From: an uncultured bacterium
GTDB taxonomy: Bacteria > Planctomycetota > Phycisphaerae > Phycisphaerales > SM1A02
Length of the DNA stretch: 40,561 bases
Reading direction: 5' to 3'
Assembly: GCA_903861235.1 (NCBI GenBank)
Contig: CAIOTP010000263.1
Span: 1-40,561, forward strand
The notes under the pieces are model-generated. The model did not search any database. It was not told the DNA's origin and worked only from the letters and a program-made list of their open reading frames with translations. The translations under genes were made by a program, and so were the position numbers. This document shows, piece after piece, positions 7,414 through 14,650 of this stretch (positions are counted from its first letter, which is position 1; each line of letters starts with the position of its first letter).

Positions 7414-8097
7414 ATGAACCGCCCCACCCCCCTCTGGCCCCTCCGAATCGGCCCTCTGGCCCGCTTCCTGCCGCTGCTGAGCCTGATGGTGGCCACCCTG
7501 GCCGGCGGCGGGTGCGGCACCGCACCCGACATCGGCGGCGGGGACTGGTTCATCGGCGACACCTCCCTCAAGGGCGATCCGGCCATGTTCGGTGCCGGCG
7601 GGAAGACGGCGGTCATGTGGCAGTTCCCACGCGGCACCGAGTGGGTGTGGCGCGTGAGCTCGAAGGGTCAGACGCGCGAGTGGGCCGTGGAGCAGCGCTA
7701 TGCCGACGCCGCCGACGATCCTGCGCAGGGACAAGTGTGGTGGATGGGCGACAGCACGGGCAGCTGGAGCGGCACCATCGCGCCCACCAGTCCGAAGGAC
7801 TCGTGGGGCAAGCCGCAGGTGCCTCCCTTCAACGGCTCGCTGCCAGGCGTGCCCGCCGGCACGGGCGGCGCCTCGTTCACCATCGCGGGCGTGCCGGCCA
7901 ACGGCGACGGACACATCGAGGGTCACGGCCAGACCCGCAGCGACGAGCTCTTCCTGACCCTGAAGTGGATCAAGGCCGACGGCAGCGTGGGTGCCACGTA
8001 CGAACTGCGCGGCCTGGGACAGAACGAGGAGGAGTACCTGGACGCCCTGCAGAAGCTCGGCGTGCCCCCGCCTCCCATGGTGCGGCCGGTGCGGTGA
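7414..8097 (+). CDS. Exported protein of unknown function
   Basis: A 227-residue protein with a long N-terminal signal (residues 1 to about 33, FLPLLSLMVATLAGGGC). The cysteine at 34 suggests a lipoprotein, but the lipobox has Gly instead of Leu at -3, so it may be a simple secreted protein. The mature part is rich in Gly, Trp and beta-type sequence (VMWQFPRGTEWVWRV, WWMGDSTGSWSGTI), with a predicted strand-rich fold and an acidic LGQNEEEYLDALQKL helix near the end. I recognise no family. It lies between the divergent SOUL gene and the aldehyde dehydrogenase genes, which have their own promoter element, so it is probably a single-gene unit. Confidence 0.75.
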   Translation: MNRPTPLWPLRIGPLARFLPLLSLMVATLAGGGCGTAPDIGGGDWFIGDTSLKGDPAMFGAGGKTAVMWQFPRGTEWVWRVSSKGQTREWAVEQRYADAADDPAQGQVWWMGDSTGSWSGTIAPTSPKDSWGKPQVPPFNGSLPGVPAGTGGASFTIAGVPANGDGHIEGHGQTRSDELFLTLKWIKADGSVGATYELRGLGQNEEEYLDALQKLGVPPPPMVRPVR

Positions 8098-8124
8098 TGT
8101 GTGGGTTCCGAGACGTGTCCCCGG

Positions 8125-8130
8125 TAACCT
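8125..8130 (+). promoter_or_regulatory. Putative -10 element of the ALDH operon (leaderless start)
   Basis: TAACCT ends 7 nt before the GTG at 8138, so the predicted transcription start falls on or beside the start codon. There is no purine-rich ribosome binding site in the few bases between. Confidence 0.5.
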
Positions 8131-8137
8131 TCGCGGC

Positions 8138-9598
8138 GTGACGCTTCGCACACCTCCATCCGCGCCGGCCTGGGACTACGCCCCCGCCCCCGAGAGCTTC
8201 CGCCCCGAGATCGCCGAGCAGCACGGGCTGTTCATCGACGGGAAGTTCGTGAAGCCCCGTTCGGGCAAGTTCATGAAGGTGATCAATCCGGCCACCGAGG
8301 AGGTGCTCACGCGCGTGGCCGAGGCGGGCAAGGCCGACGTGGCCGCGGCGGTCGAGGCCGCCACGAAGGCGCAGCGCAAGTGGTCGCGCCTGCCGGGCAA
8401 GGAGCGTGCGAAGTACCTGTTCCGCATCGCGCGCCGCATGCAGGAGCGTGCCCGCGAGCTGGCGGTGCTGGAGACGCTGAACAACGGCAAGCCCATCAAG
8501 GAGAGCCGCGACGGCGACGTGCCCGAGAGCGCGAAGCACTTCTTCCACCACGCGGGCTGGTGCGACAAGCTTCGCTACGCCGTGCCGGGCGGCGGCGAGC
8601 CCGGGCCCGTGGGCGTGTGCGGCCAGATCATTCCCTGGAACTTCCCGCTCATGATGGCAGCGTGGAAGCTCGCGCCCGCGCTCGCCTGCGGCAACACCTG
8701 CGTGCTCAAGCCTGCCGAGACCACGCCGCTCACGGCGCTGCGTCTGGCGGAGATCCTGCAGGAAGTGGACCTGCCGCCGGGCGTGGTGAACGTGGTCACC
8801 GGCGGCCCCGAGACCGGCAAGCTGGTGGCGGGCCACGCGGGCTTCCACAAGATCGCCTTCACCGGCAGCACCGAAGTGGGCAAGGCCATCGTGAAGGCGT
8901 GCGCCGCGCGGCCGGTCCGGCTGACCATGGAACTGGGCGGCAAGGGTGCCCACCTGGTGTTCGCCGACGCCGCCATCGACCAGGCGGTGGAAGGCGCGGT
9001 GCAGGGCATCTTCTACAACCAGGGTCAGGTCTGCTGCGCGGGCAGCCGCCTGCTGGTGGAGGAGAGCGTGGCGGAGGAGTTCCGCGCCAAGCTGCTGCAG
9101 CGCATGAGCAGCCTGCGCGTGGGCGATCCCATGGACAAGAACACGGACGTGGGTGCCATCAACAGCGCGAGCCAGCGCGACCGCATCCAGGGCTACGTGC
9201 AGATCGCCCGCAAGGAGGGTGCCGAGGTGCTCGAGAGCGGCTGCGGCACGCTGCCCACCAAGGGCTTCTGGTGCCGGCCCACGGCGCTGGCGGGCGTGCA
9301 GCCCAGCCACACCGTGGCGCGCGAGGAGATCTTCGGCCCGGTGGTGGCGTTGATGACCTTCCGCACCGTGGACGAGGCGGTGGCCCGAGCCAACGACAGC
9401 GCGTACGGCCTGAGCGCCGGCATCTGGACCGAGAAGAGCGCCAAGATGTTCGAGGTGGCCCGCCGCCTTCGCGCGGGCGTGGTCTGGTGCAACGGCTTCA
9501 ACCTGTTCGACGCGGCCAGCCCCTTCGGCGGCGTGAAGGAGAGCGGCTTCGGCCGCGAGGGCGGTCGGCACGGCCTGCTGGAGTACCTGGCGCACTGA
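8138..9598 (+). CDS. NAD(P)-dependent aldehyde dehydrogenase
   Basis: A 486-residue cytoplasmic aldehyde dehydrogenase of full length. The IIPWNFPLMMAAWKLAPAL cofactor segment, FTGSTEVGK, catalytic-glutamate motif MELGGKGAH and active-site GQVCCAGSR are all present; Cys300 aligns with the catalytic cysteine (Cys302 of the mammalian ALDH2 numbering), with a second Cys at 299. EEIFGPVV and the PFGGVKESGFGREGG C-terminus are conserved. It oxidises an aldehyde to an acid, but the substrate cannot be read. The start is GTG at 8138, chosen for the adjacent TAACCT element and because an upstream start is not needed. The next gene, 19 nt downstream, encodes a truncated ALDH-like protein; together they have the length and order of the two-domain ALDH16. 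Confidence 0.95.
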   Translation: MTLRTPPSAPAWDYAPAPESFRPEIAEQHGLFIDGKFVKPRSGKFMKVINPATEEVLTRVAEAGKADVAAAVEAATKAQRKWSRLPGKERAKYLFRIARRMQERARELAVLETLNNGKPIKESRDGDVPESAKHFFHHAGWCDKLRYAVPGGGEPGPVGVCGQIIPWNFPLMMAAWKLAPALACGNTCVLKPAETTPLTALRLAEILQEVDLPPGVVNVVTGGPETGKLVAGHAGFHKIAFTGSTEVGKAIVKACAARPVRLTMELGGKGAHLVFADAAIDQAVEGAVQGIFYNQGQVCCAGSRLLVEESVAEEFRAKLLQRMSSLRVGDPMDKNTDVGAINSASQRDRIQGYVQIARKEGAEVLESGCGTLPTKGFWCRPTALAGVQPSHTVAREEIFGPVVALMTFRTVDEAVARANDSAYGLSAGIWTEKSAKMFEVARRLRAGVVWCNGFNLFDAASPFGGVKESGFGREGGRHGLLEYLAH

Positions 9599-9617
9599 GC
9601 GCGGCAAGGAACCACCC

Positions 9618-10502
9618 ATGAGCGAAGCTTCCAACGACCGCGTGACCGTGCTCAAGACCCACAAGCTGTTCATCAAGGGGGCGTATCCGCGCGGCGAGAG
9701 CGGCCGAACGCACGCCCTGCGCGACGCCGACGGCGGCCTGCTCGGACACCTGTGCACCGGCAGCCGCAAGGACCTGCGCGAGGCGGTCGAAGCGGCTCGC
9801 GGCGCGCTCGGCGGCTGGAGCGCGGCGACCCCCTACCTGCGCGGGCAGATCCTGCATCGGCTGGCCGAGATGCTCGAGGGCCGCGCGGCGGAGATCGCCT
9901 CGGCCATCCGCGAGACCACCGGCCGCAGCGCCAAGAAGGCGCAGGCCGAGGTGGCCGCGGGCATCGACCGCGTGATCTGCTTCGCCGGATGGAGCGACAA
10001 GATCACCAGCCTGCTGGGCAACCAGAATCCGGTGGCGCAGCCCTTCCACAACTTCACCAGCCCCGAGCCGGTGGGCGTGATCGGCGTGATCGCGCCGGAG
10101 CACTCCTCCTTCCTGGGCTTCCTGAGCCTGTGGCTGCCGGCGGTCTGCGCGGGCGACACGGTGGTGTGCATGGCCAGCGAGCAGCTGCCGCTCCCGGCGC
10201 TGCTGGTGGCCGAGAGCCTGCCCAACAGCGACTTCCCCGCCGGCGTGTTCAACCTGCTCACCGGCATGCGCAAGGAGCTGCTGCCGGCGTTCGCGGCGCA
10301 TCGGGACATCGACGGCCTGGTCGCCAGCGCCGACGAGAAGGAAGCCGCGGCCCTTCGCGAAGCCGGCGCCGACAACCTGAAGCGCGTGCGCGTGATCAAG
10401 CCGGACGCGGACTTCGAGGACACCCACGCCTGGGAGGGCCCGGAGGCCTTCCGGGGCGCGGTGGAGTACAAGACGGTCTGGCACCCGATGAGCGCGGAGT
10501 GA
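9618..10502 (+). CDS. Truncated, catalytically inactive ALDH-like protein
   Basis: A 294-residue protein with the N-terminal cofactor-type half of the aldehyde dehydrogenase fold: LFIKGAYPRGESGRTH, then ...PEPVGVIGVIAPEHSSFLGF (the counterpart of the PWNFP region), LSLWLPAVCAGDTVV and PAGVFNLLTG. It ends soon after, so it has no catalytic-cysteine segment and no MELGGK-type glutamate motif. It is therefore unlikely to be an enzyme by itself. The gene follows the complete ALDH by 19 nt and has a purine-rich GGCAAGGAACC before its ATG. ALDH16 enzymes combine one catalytic ALDH domain with a second ALDH-like domain that lacks the catalytic residues; 486 plus 294 residues is about that total. I infer a split ALDH16 or regulatory partner. 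Confidence 0.88.
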   Translation: MSEASNDRVTVLKTHKLFIKGAYPRGESGRTHALRDADGGLLGHLCTGSRKDLREAVEAARGALGGWSAATPYLRGQILHRLAEMLEGRAAEIASAIRETTGRSAKKAQAEVAAGIDRVICFAGWSDKITSLLGNQNPVAQPFHNFTSPEPVGVIGVIAPEHSSFLGFLSLWLPAVCAGDTVVCMASEQLPLPALLVAESLPNSDFPAGVFNLLTGMRKELLPAFAAHRDIDGLVASADEKEAAALREAGADNLKRVRVIKPDADFEDTHAWEGPEAFRGAVEYKTVWHPMSAE

Positions 10503-10510
10503 GGGGGGGT

Positions 10511-10981
10511 GTGACGGCGCCGACTTCGAGAGACCGCCGCGCACCGGTGAAGCATCGGCTCGCAGCCCTCGCCCTGCTCATGGCCATGGTTGCCGTCCTC
10601 GCCCTGCTCACCTGGCGAGATCCTCGTGGCTACGGCCTCGGCCCCATGTGCCCAAGCCTCCGCTTCGCGGGCTTGCATTGCCCGGGTTGCGGCTCGATGC
10701 GAGCCACGCATGACCTCATGCATGGGCGATTCGCTTCGGCGTTCAGGAACAACCCGGCGTTGCTGCTGCTCGGAGTGCCAGCCGCCGCCTGGCTCGCGGC
10801 GTCAATGATCGCCATCGTCACCCGCGGCCAAAGGATGCATACAAGGACACCCGTCTGGCTTGGCTACGTGATCGCGGCCTTGCTGGTGGCATGGGGAGTG
10901 GCCCGCAACCTGCCGGGAGGCGCGTTCGACTCGCTGCGGCCACCTCCAACTTCACAAGCGACCAGAACCGTGTCGGACTAG
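10511..10981 (+). CDS. DUF2752 membrane protein
   Basis: A 156-residue membrane protein with the DUF2752 signature: MCPSLRFAGLHCPGCGSMRA followed by HGRFASAFRNNP, flanked by membrane helices (near residues 17-33, 90-107 and 118-135). The family has no firmly known function. The GTG at 10511 was chosen over an in-frame GTG at 10547 because it is preceded by GGAGTGAGGGGG, a good ribosome binding site; the second has none. It begins 8 nt after the ALDH-like gene, so it may be the last gene of that operon. Its TAG stop shares the palindrome CTAG (10978-10981) with the stop of the opposite gene. Confidence 0.8.
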   Translation: MTAPTSRDRRAPVKHRLAALALLMAMVAVLALLTWRDPRGYGLGPMCPSLRFAGLHCPGCGSMRATHDLMHGRFASAFRNNPALLLLGVPAAAWLAASMIAIVTRGQRMHTRTPVWLGYVIAALLVAWGVARNLPGGAFDSLRPPPTSQATRTVSD

Positions 10982-11439
10982 GGCCTGCCGTGCTTTGCGG
11001 CCTCGGCCACGATGTAGAGCACTCCGACGACCACACCGATGCCGATCGAAACCCACATCCAGATCCTGCTGGTCCTCGCGTCGCTCATGGCGCCCTGAAG
11101 ATCGCCGCGAGCCGCCTTCGTGTTGGCGTTGGCTGCGTACACGATCGAGATGATGCCGCCGATCAGGCAGCAGAAGACGGTGACCAGAATCGGACCGACC
11201 AGGCTGACCGGCACGAAGCCTCCGGACCCGGGGACCGTTCCGGACGCCGGTGGCACGAACGCCGACGACGAGGGCGCTCCACCGGCAAGCACCTGGCTCG
11301 CAGGCACCCAGTTCTGGCTGCCCTCGGCACACAACTGCGACGCGGGAGGCACGCGTCCCTCCGTCTGCATGGCACGGATCTGATCGATCTCGTATGGACC
11401 GTAGGTCTTGCCGTCACCGATCGAGAGCCAATAGCGCAT
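10978..11439 (-). CDS. GYF_2 / CD225 (dispanin-like) membrane protein
   Basis: A 153-residue protein. Residues 1 to about 50 form a GYF_2-type domain (YWLSIGDGKTYGPYEIDQI, then EGRVPPASQLCAEGSQNWVPAS). A Ser/Pro/Gly linker follows. The C-terminal half resembles the CD225/dispanin family: helix 1 (VGPILVTVFCCLIGGIISIVY), a basic loop with GDLQGAMSDARTSRIW, and helix 2 (WVSIGIGVVVGVLYIVAEA). This pairing is known in bacterial genomes; the function is unknown. GYF-type domains often bind proline-rich peptides and the next-upstream protein begins with PPPPPPAAP, so an interaction is possible but untested. The ATG at 11439 has a GGAGAA site 7-9 nt upstream. It is in an operon with the gene at 11473-11829. 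Confidence 0.8.
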   Translation of the reverse strand: MRYWLSIGDGKTYGPYEIDQIRAMQTEGRVPPASQLCAEGSQNWVPASQVLAGGAPSSSAFVPPASGTVPGSGGFVPVSLVGPILVTVFCCLIGGIISIVYAANANTKAARGDLQGAMSDARTSRIWMWVSIGIGVVVGVLYIVAEAAKHGRP

Positions 11440-11472
11440 GAGGCCGTTCTCCGGAGTGGGTTGGTGTGTGAG

Positions 11473-11829
11473 TCAGCTCGCACTGGCGACGACGATCGCC
11501 GTGACAAGCGCGAGAAAAAGTGAGGGAAGCACGATGCCGAACCATGCCCGAAAGATGCCTCTGGCACCCGGCGTACGACGGATCCGTCGCACAGCCAGAA
11601 CACCCAACAGGATCGCGAACATCGCGGGGAACAGGAATGCCAGGCGGGCGCCGACCGGCGCGCTCGAAGCAGCGACCAAGGCCAGCGGCGACAAAAGCGC
11701 CAAGTATCCCGATGCCACCGCCAGACCATCCACCTTCAACGGAATCAGAAGCGAGACGGCTCGGTCCAGATCGGCATGCGACCCCTGTGCAGGGGCGGCC
11801 GGGGGAGGTGGGGGTGGCTCATGCTGCAC
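11473..11829 (-). CDS. Small DUF4190-like membrane protein with proline-rich N-terminus
   Basis: A 118-residue protein. The N-terminus has a run of six prolines within MQHEPPPPPPAAPAQG. Two or three membrane segments follow (residues about 40-58, 62-80 and 98-117). The layout of GYLALLSPLALV and LAFLFPAMFAILLGVLAVRRIRR, with short Ala/Gly-rich loops, resembles DUF4190-type small membrane proteins. The start is GTG at 11829. A near-consensus TATACT lies 22 nt upstream. The next gene (GYF/CD225) starts 33 nt after its stop, so they are probably co-transcribed. The proline-rich tail is a candidate ligand for the GYF domain of that partner. Function unassigned. Confidence 0.7.
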   Translation of the reverse strand: MQHEPPPPPPAAPAQGSHADLDRAVSLLIPLKVDGLAVASGYLALLSPLALVAASSAPVGARLAFLFPAMFAILLGVLAVRRIRRTPGARGIFRAWFGIVLPSLFLALVTAIVVASAS

Positions 11830-11851
11830 GGGGTTTTCCGGAATCCCCTGC

Positions 11852-11857
11852 AGTATA
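11852..11857 (-). promoter_or_regulatory. Near-consensus -10 element of the GYF operon
   Basis: Minus-strand TATACT matches the -10 consensus at five of six positions and sits in the 30-bp gap between the GH35-like gene and the operon at 11473-11829. Its end is 22 nt from the GTG, so this transcript should carry a short leader. No clear -35 was found. Confidence 0.5.
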
Positions 11858-11859
11858 AC

Positions 11860-14559
11860 TCACCCCCTCACGCGCACGCCCGTCGGCGACCGGCCCTCGG
11901 CATCGAAGATGGTGATCGTGTTCTCCGCCTGAAGCCGCTCGGTGGGCAGTTCCACCTGGGCGCGCCCCGCGGTCAGGTCGTAGGCGCCGGCCAGCTGGTC
12001 GTTCACGAAGACGTGGCCATGGCTCAGGCCGTGGCATTCGATCGCCACGGGACCGTCCGCGGCCTTGGGTCGCGCGAAGCACGCCATGAACCACCGCGGA
12101 GTGCCGGGCTTGGCGTCCACCAGATCGCGCCACACCCCGGTGCCCACGCGCGGTGCCTCCCACCGCGCGAAGGCCCAGCGGGCACCTTCGCCGTCCAGCA
12201 CCTGCACGCTGGCATGGCACCGCACCGACCTGGCCAGTCTCTCCGCCACGCCTGCATCGGCCTGAAGCGGCACCAGCACGATCTCGTTCGAGCCGGACTG
12301 CAGCCCACGCTTGGGATCCGCCTTGGTGGCCATGGCGAGCACCAGCGCATCTCCCGCCTGGCCCCGCCAGTGCACCAGACCGTGCACGCGGCCGTTCACC
12401 AGCACCAACGCCCGCACCGCCAGACCGTCCGCATCCACGATCACCGGCTCCTTGCGACGCTGCTGGAAGGCGATCCTGACCGCCTTGGCGCTGGGCAACT
12501 GTCCGGGCGTGATGCCCGGAATGAAGGCTTCCGCCTTGAAGGGATCGTCCGTGGGCGCCTCGATCACGCTCACCTTGGCGGTGAGCGGCTGCACCACATG
12601 CGGTGCCTGCGGCAAACCGATGGCCACGCCCGCCGCCGCCTGCTCCGCCGTGCGGCCACCCTGCCGAGCCAGCACCGTGAGCGCATGCTCGCCCGCAGAC
12701 AGCGCCATGGGCACCCTGGTGTGCACCAGCGATTCGATCGGTCGTCCGTCCATCCAGGCATGCATGAGGCCCGAGGCGCCGGGCAGCAGCATGCCTGCCT
12801 TGGGCTGCTTCCATTGCAGTCGGTACCAGCCCCAGCCTTCGTAGGCGCCGCACGCGCCCAGGCTGGCCGGACCACCCAGCGACGCGTACCGCTGGCTCGT
12901 GCCGTGCACGAACTCGCCGCAGTCCGCCACCTGCCAACCCTTCAGCGCAAGGGAGACCTGCTTCGCGCGCCCGCGCGGAGGCGGAACCGCCTGCACGCGC
13001 CCGGCACCGTCGACTCGGAACGCCTGCTTGAAGCCCTCGGCCAGGTCGATGTCGCCGTCGGCATGCACCCGTTCCACGCCCACCAGCAGGCTGCTGCCGT
13101 AGATCACGGCCGCGTCGATCTGTCGCTGGTTGCAGCCGACCACCACCATGCCCTGATGCTGCAGCACCACGGGCTTGGCACCGGCCTTCTCGTCCGGAAG
13201 CGTGAAGTGCAGTTCGCCGCCGTCGATGCTGAGCGAGGCTGCGGCGCCCGCCGGACCCTGCAGCACCAGCAGCGAGCGGTCGATCAGCGCCCAGGGCGAA
13301 AGGTTGCACCAGTCGAGCGTGGCCTTGCCATGCAGGCTGACGCCGAACAGGTACCAGCCCACCGGCGCATCGCCCAGTTCCACCTCCATGCGGCCGCCCT
13401 CGGTGGTCACGAGCGAGGCGCGATCATGTCGCCCGCTCTTGGCGCCGTCCGGCCCGCGGAAGACGAAGTTCACGCGCCCTGCCGAGCCTTCCACGGCGAT
13501 CACGCTGAAGCCGCCAGGCAGCAGTCGATCGGGCGACTGCACCGCGACCTGTCGCGAACCGTCCGCGTCCGCGTAGACGTGGCCGAAGTGGTTGGCGAAG
13601 CTGACCATGCGTCGCACGGAGCGGATGTCCGGGTTCGGGCGCCCCACGCCGTCGAGCAGCGCCGGCACCGCGTTCGATCGGTCGCTGCGCTGCACGCCCG
13701 GCAGGATCGGCTGCCCTCCGGCGGCCAGGATCTGGCCCATGCGCGAGAGCAGGTCCATGCCGATCGACCAGCCGGTGCGCGCTTCGCCCTTCGCGCCCAC
13801 GCCCGCCGCCTTGGCCGCCTCCTCGCGGATCTCGACCAGGCGCGGCGCGTCCGGCTGCACCTGCTGCAGCTGGCGCAGATGCGGAAAGAGGTCGTTCCAG
13901 CCCTCCCACACCTCGATGCAGCCTTCCGCGTTGATCCACAGCCCGTTGCAGGTGAGGACCGGCACCGTGAAGCCTCGCTCGCGCACGAAGCGCAGCAGCT
14001 CGGCGTGATAGGCGTGACCCGCGGTCTCGTTTCCGCAGTTCCATCCGTGCTCGATCTGCACCGCGAGAAGCGGGCCGCCCTCGCCGGGTCGCAGGTCTCC
14101 GAAGCTTCCGCCCGACTGCGCCTCGGTGGCCTGCAGCGGCTTCACCTGCTCCGCCACGGCGCGGACGAACGCGCCGACATGCTTCATGAAGGTCTCGTTC
14201 ACCTGCCGCAGCTTCACGCCGGGCTCCGCGGCGAGCCATGCGGGAAGGCCGCCGCCGTCGAACGGTTCACCCACCACGGGGCCCAGGCGAAGCAGCACAT
14301 GCATGCCCTGACCGCGGCACTCGCGCAGGAACGCTCCCACGTCCAGTCCCGCGGTGAAGTCGAAGCGCCCGCGCCGACACTCGTGCATGCACCAGGGCAC
14401 GCTGGCGCGGATGGTGTTGAAGCCCATCTGCCTCAGCGAGCCGATGGCGGTGGCCCAGCGCTCCGGCGCCATGAGCGCGTACTCCAGGTTGGCCCCCACC
14501 AGCCACAGGCGGCGACCGTTCCACTGCAGACTCTGGCCATCGAAGGCGACGCTGGGCAT
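11860..14559 (-). CDS. GH35 beta-galactosidase-like protein, acid/base position altered
   Basis: An 899-residue protein without an obvious signal peptide. Residues 1 to about 400 follow the GH35 TIM barrel: LQWNGRRLWLVGANLEY, MGFNTIRASVPWCMHE, GRFDF, VLLRLGPVVGEPFDGGGLPAWL and GGPLLAVQIEHGWN. GH35 enzymes usually read VQVENEYG at the last site, where the second Glu is the acid/base; here Asn-Glu is replaced by His171-Gly172. A candidate nucleophile, Glu243 in APRLVEIRE, remains, though its surroundings also differ. The rest is beta-rich, likely jelly-roll domains. It may be a pseudoenzyme or an enzyme with another chemistry. The ATG at 14559 has AGGGAA two nt upstream. A small hairpin (14576-14592) lies in its leader. 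It is divergent from the gene at 14651. Confidence 0.8.
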   Translation of the reverse strand: MPSVAFDGQSLQWNGRRLWLVGANLEYALMAPERWATAIGSLRQMGFNTIRASVPWCMHECRRGRFDFTAGLDVGAFLRECRGQGMHVLLRLGPVVGEPFDGGGLPAWLAAEPGVKLRQVNETFMKHVGAFVRAVAEQVKPLQATEAQSGGSFGDLRPGEGGPLLAVQIEHGWNCGNETAGHAYHAELLRFVRERGFTVPVLTCNGLWINAEGCIEVWEGWNDLFPHLRQLQQVQPDAPRLVEIREEAAKAAGVGAKGEARTGWSIGMDLLSRMGQILAAGGQPILPGVQRSDRSNAVPALLDGVGRPNPDIRSVRRMVSFANHFGHVYADADGSRQVAVQSPDRLLPGGFSVIAVEGSAGRVNFVFRGPDGAKSGRHDRASLVTTEGGRMEVELGDAPVGWYLFGVSLHGKATLDWCNLSPWALIDRSLLVLQGPAGAAASLSIDGGELHFTLPDEKAGAKPVVLQHQGMVVVGCNQRQIDAAVIYGSSLLVGVERVHADGDIDLAEGFKQAFRVDGAGRVQAVPPPRGRAKQVSLALKGWQVADCGEFVHGTSQRYASLGGPASLGACGAYEGWGWYRLQWKQPKAGMLLPGASGLMHAWMDGRPIESLVHTRVPMALSAGEHALTVLARQGGRTAEQAAAGVAIGLPQAPHVVQPLTAKVSVIEAPTDDPFKAEAFIPGITPGQLPSAKAVRIAFQQRRKEPVIVDADGLAVRALVLVNGRVHGLVHWRGQAGDALVLAMATKADPKRGLQSGSNEIVLVPLQADAGVAERLARSVRCHASVQVLDGEGARWAFARWEAPRVGTGVWRDLVDAKPGTPRWFMACFARPKAADGPVAIECHGLSHGHVFVNDQLAGAYDLTAGRAQVELPTERLQAENTITIFDAEGRSPTGVRVRG

Positions 14560-14636
14560 GGTTCCCTGTCTTCGGCCGCCCACTCCGGGCGGACGCAGGG
14601 CAAGTGCGCGTCGGACGTGTTTTTGGCGCCGTCCGA

Positions 14637-14642
14637 TACCCT
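14637..14642 (+). promoter_or_regulatory. Putative -10 element (near-leaderless start)
   Basis: TACCCT ends 8 nt before the ATG at 14651, which predicts a leader of about one or two bases. No -35 was recognised. Confidence 0.45.
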
Positions 14643-14650
14643 GACCTTCG

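Noticed and set aside
14576..14592. Hairpin in the leader of the GH35-like gene
   Set aside because: The stem is only 6 bp (CCGCCC/GGGCGG) with a 5-nt loop and no T-tract; it is a weak structure and may be chance in GC-rich DNA.
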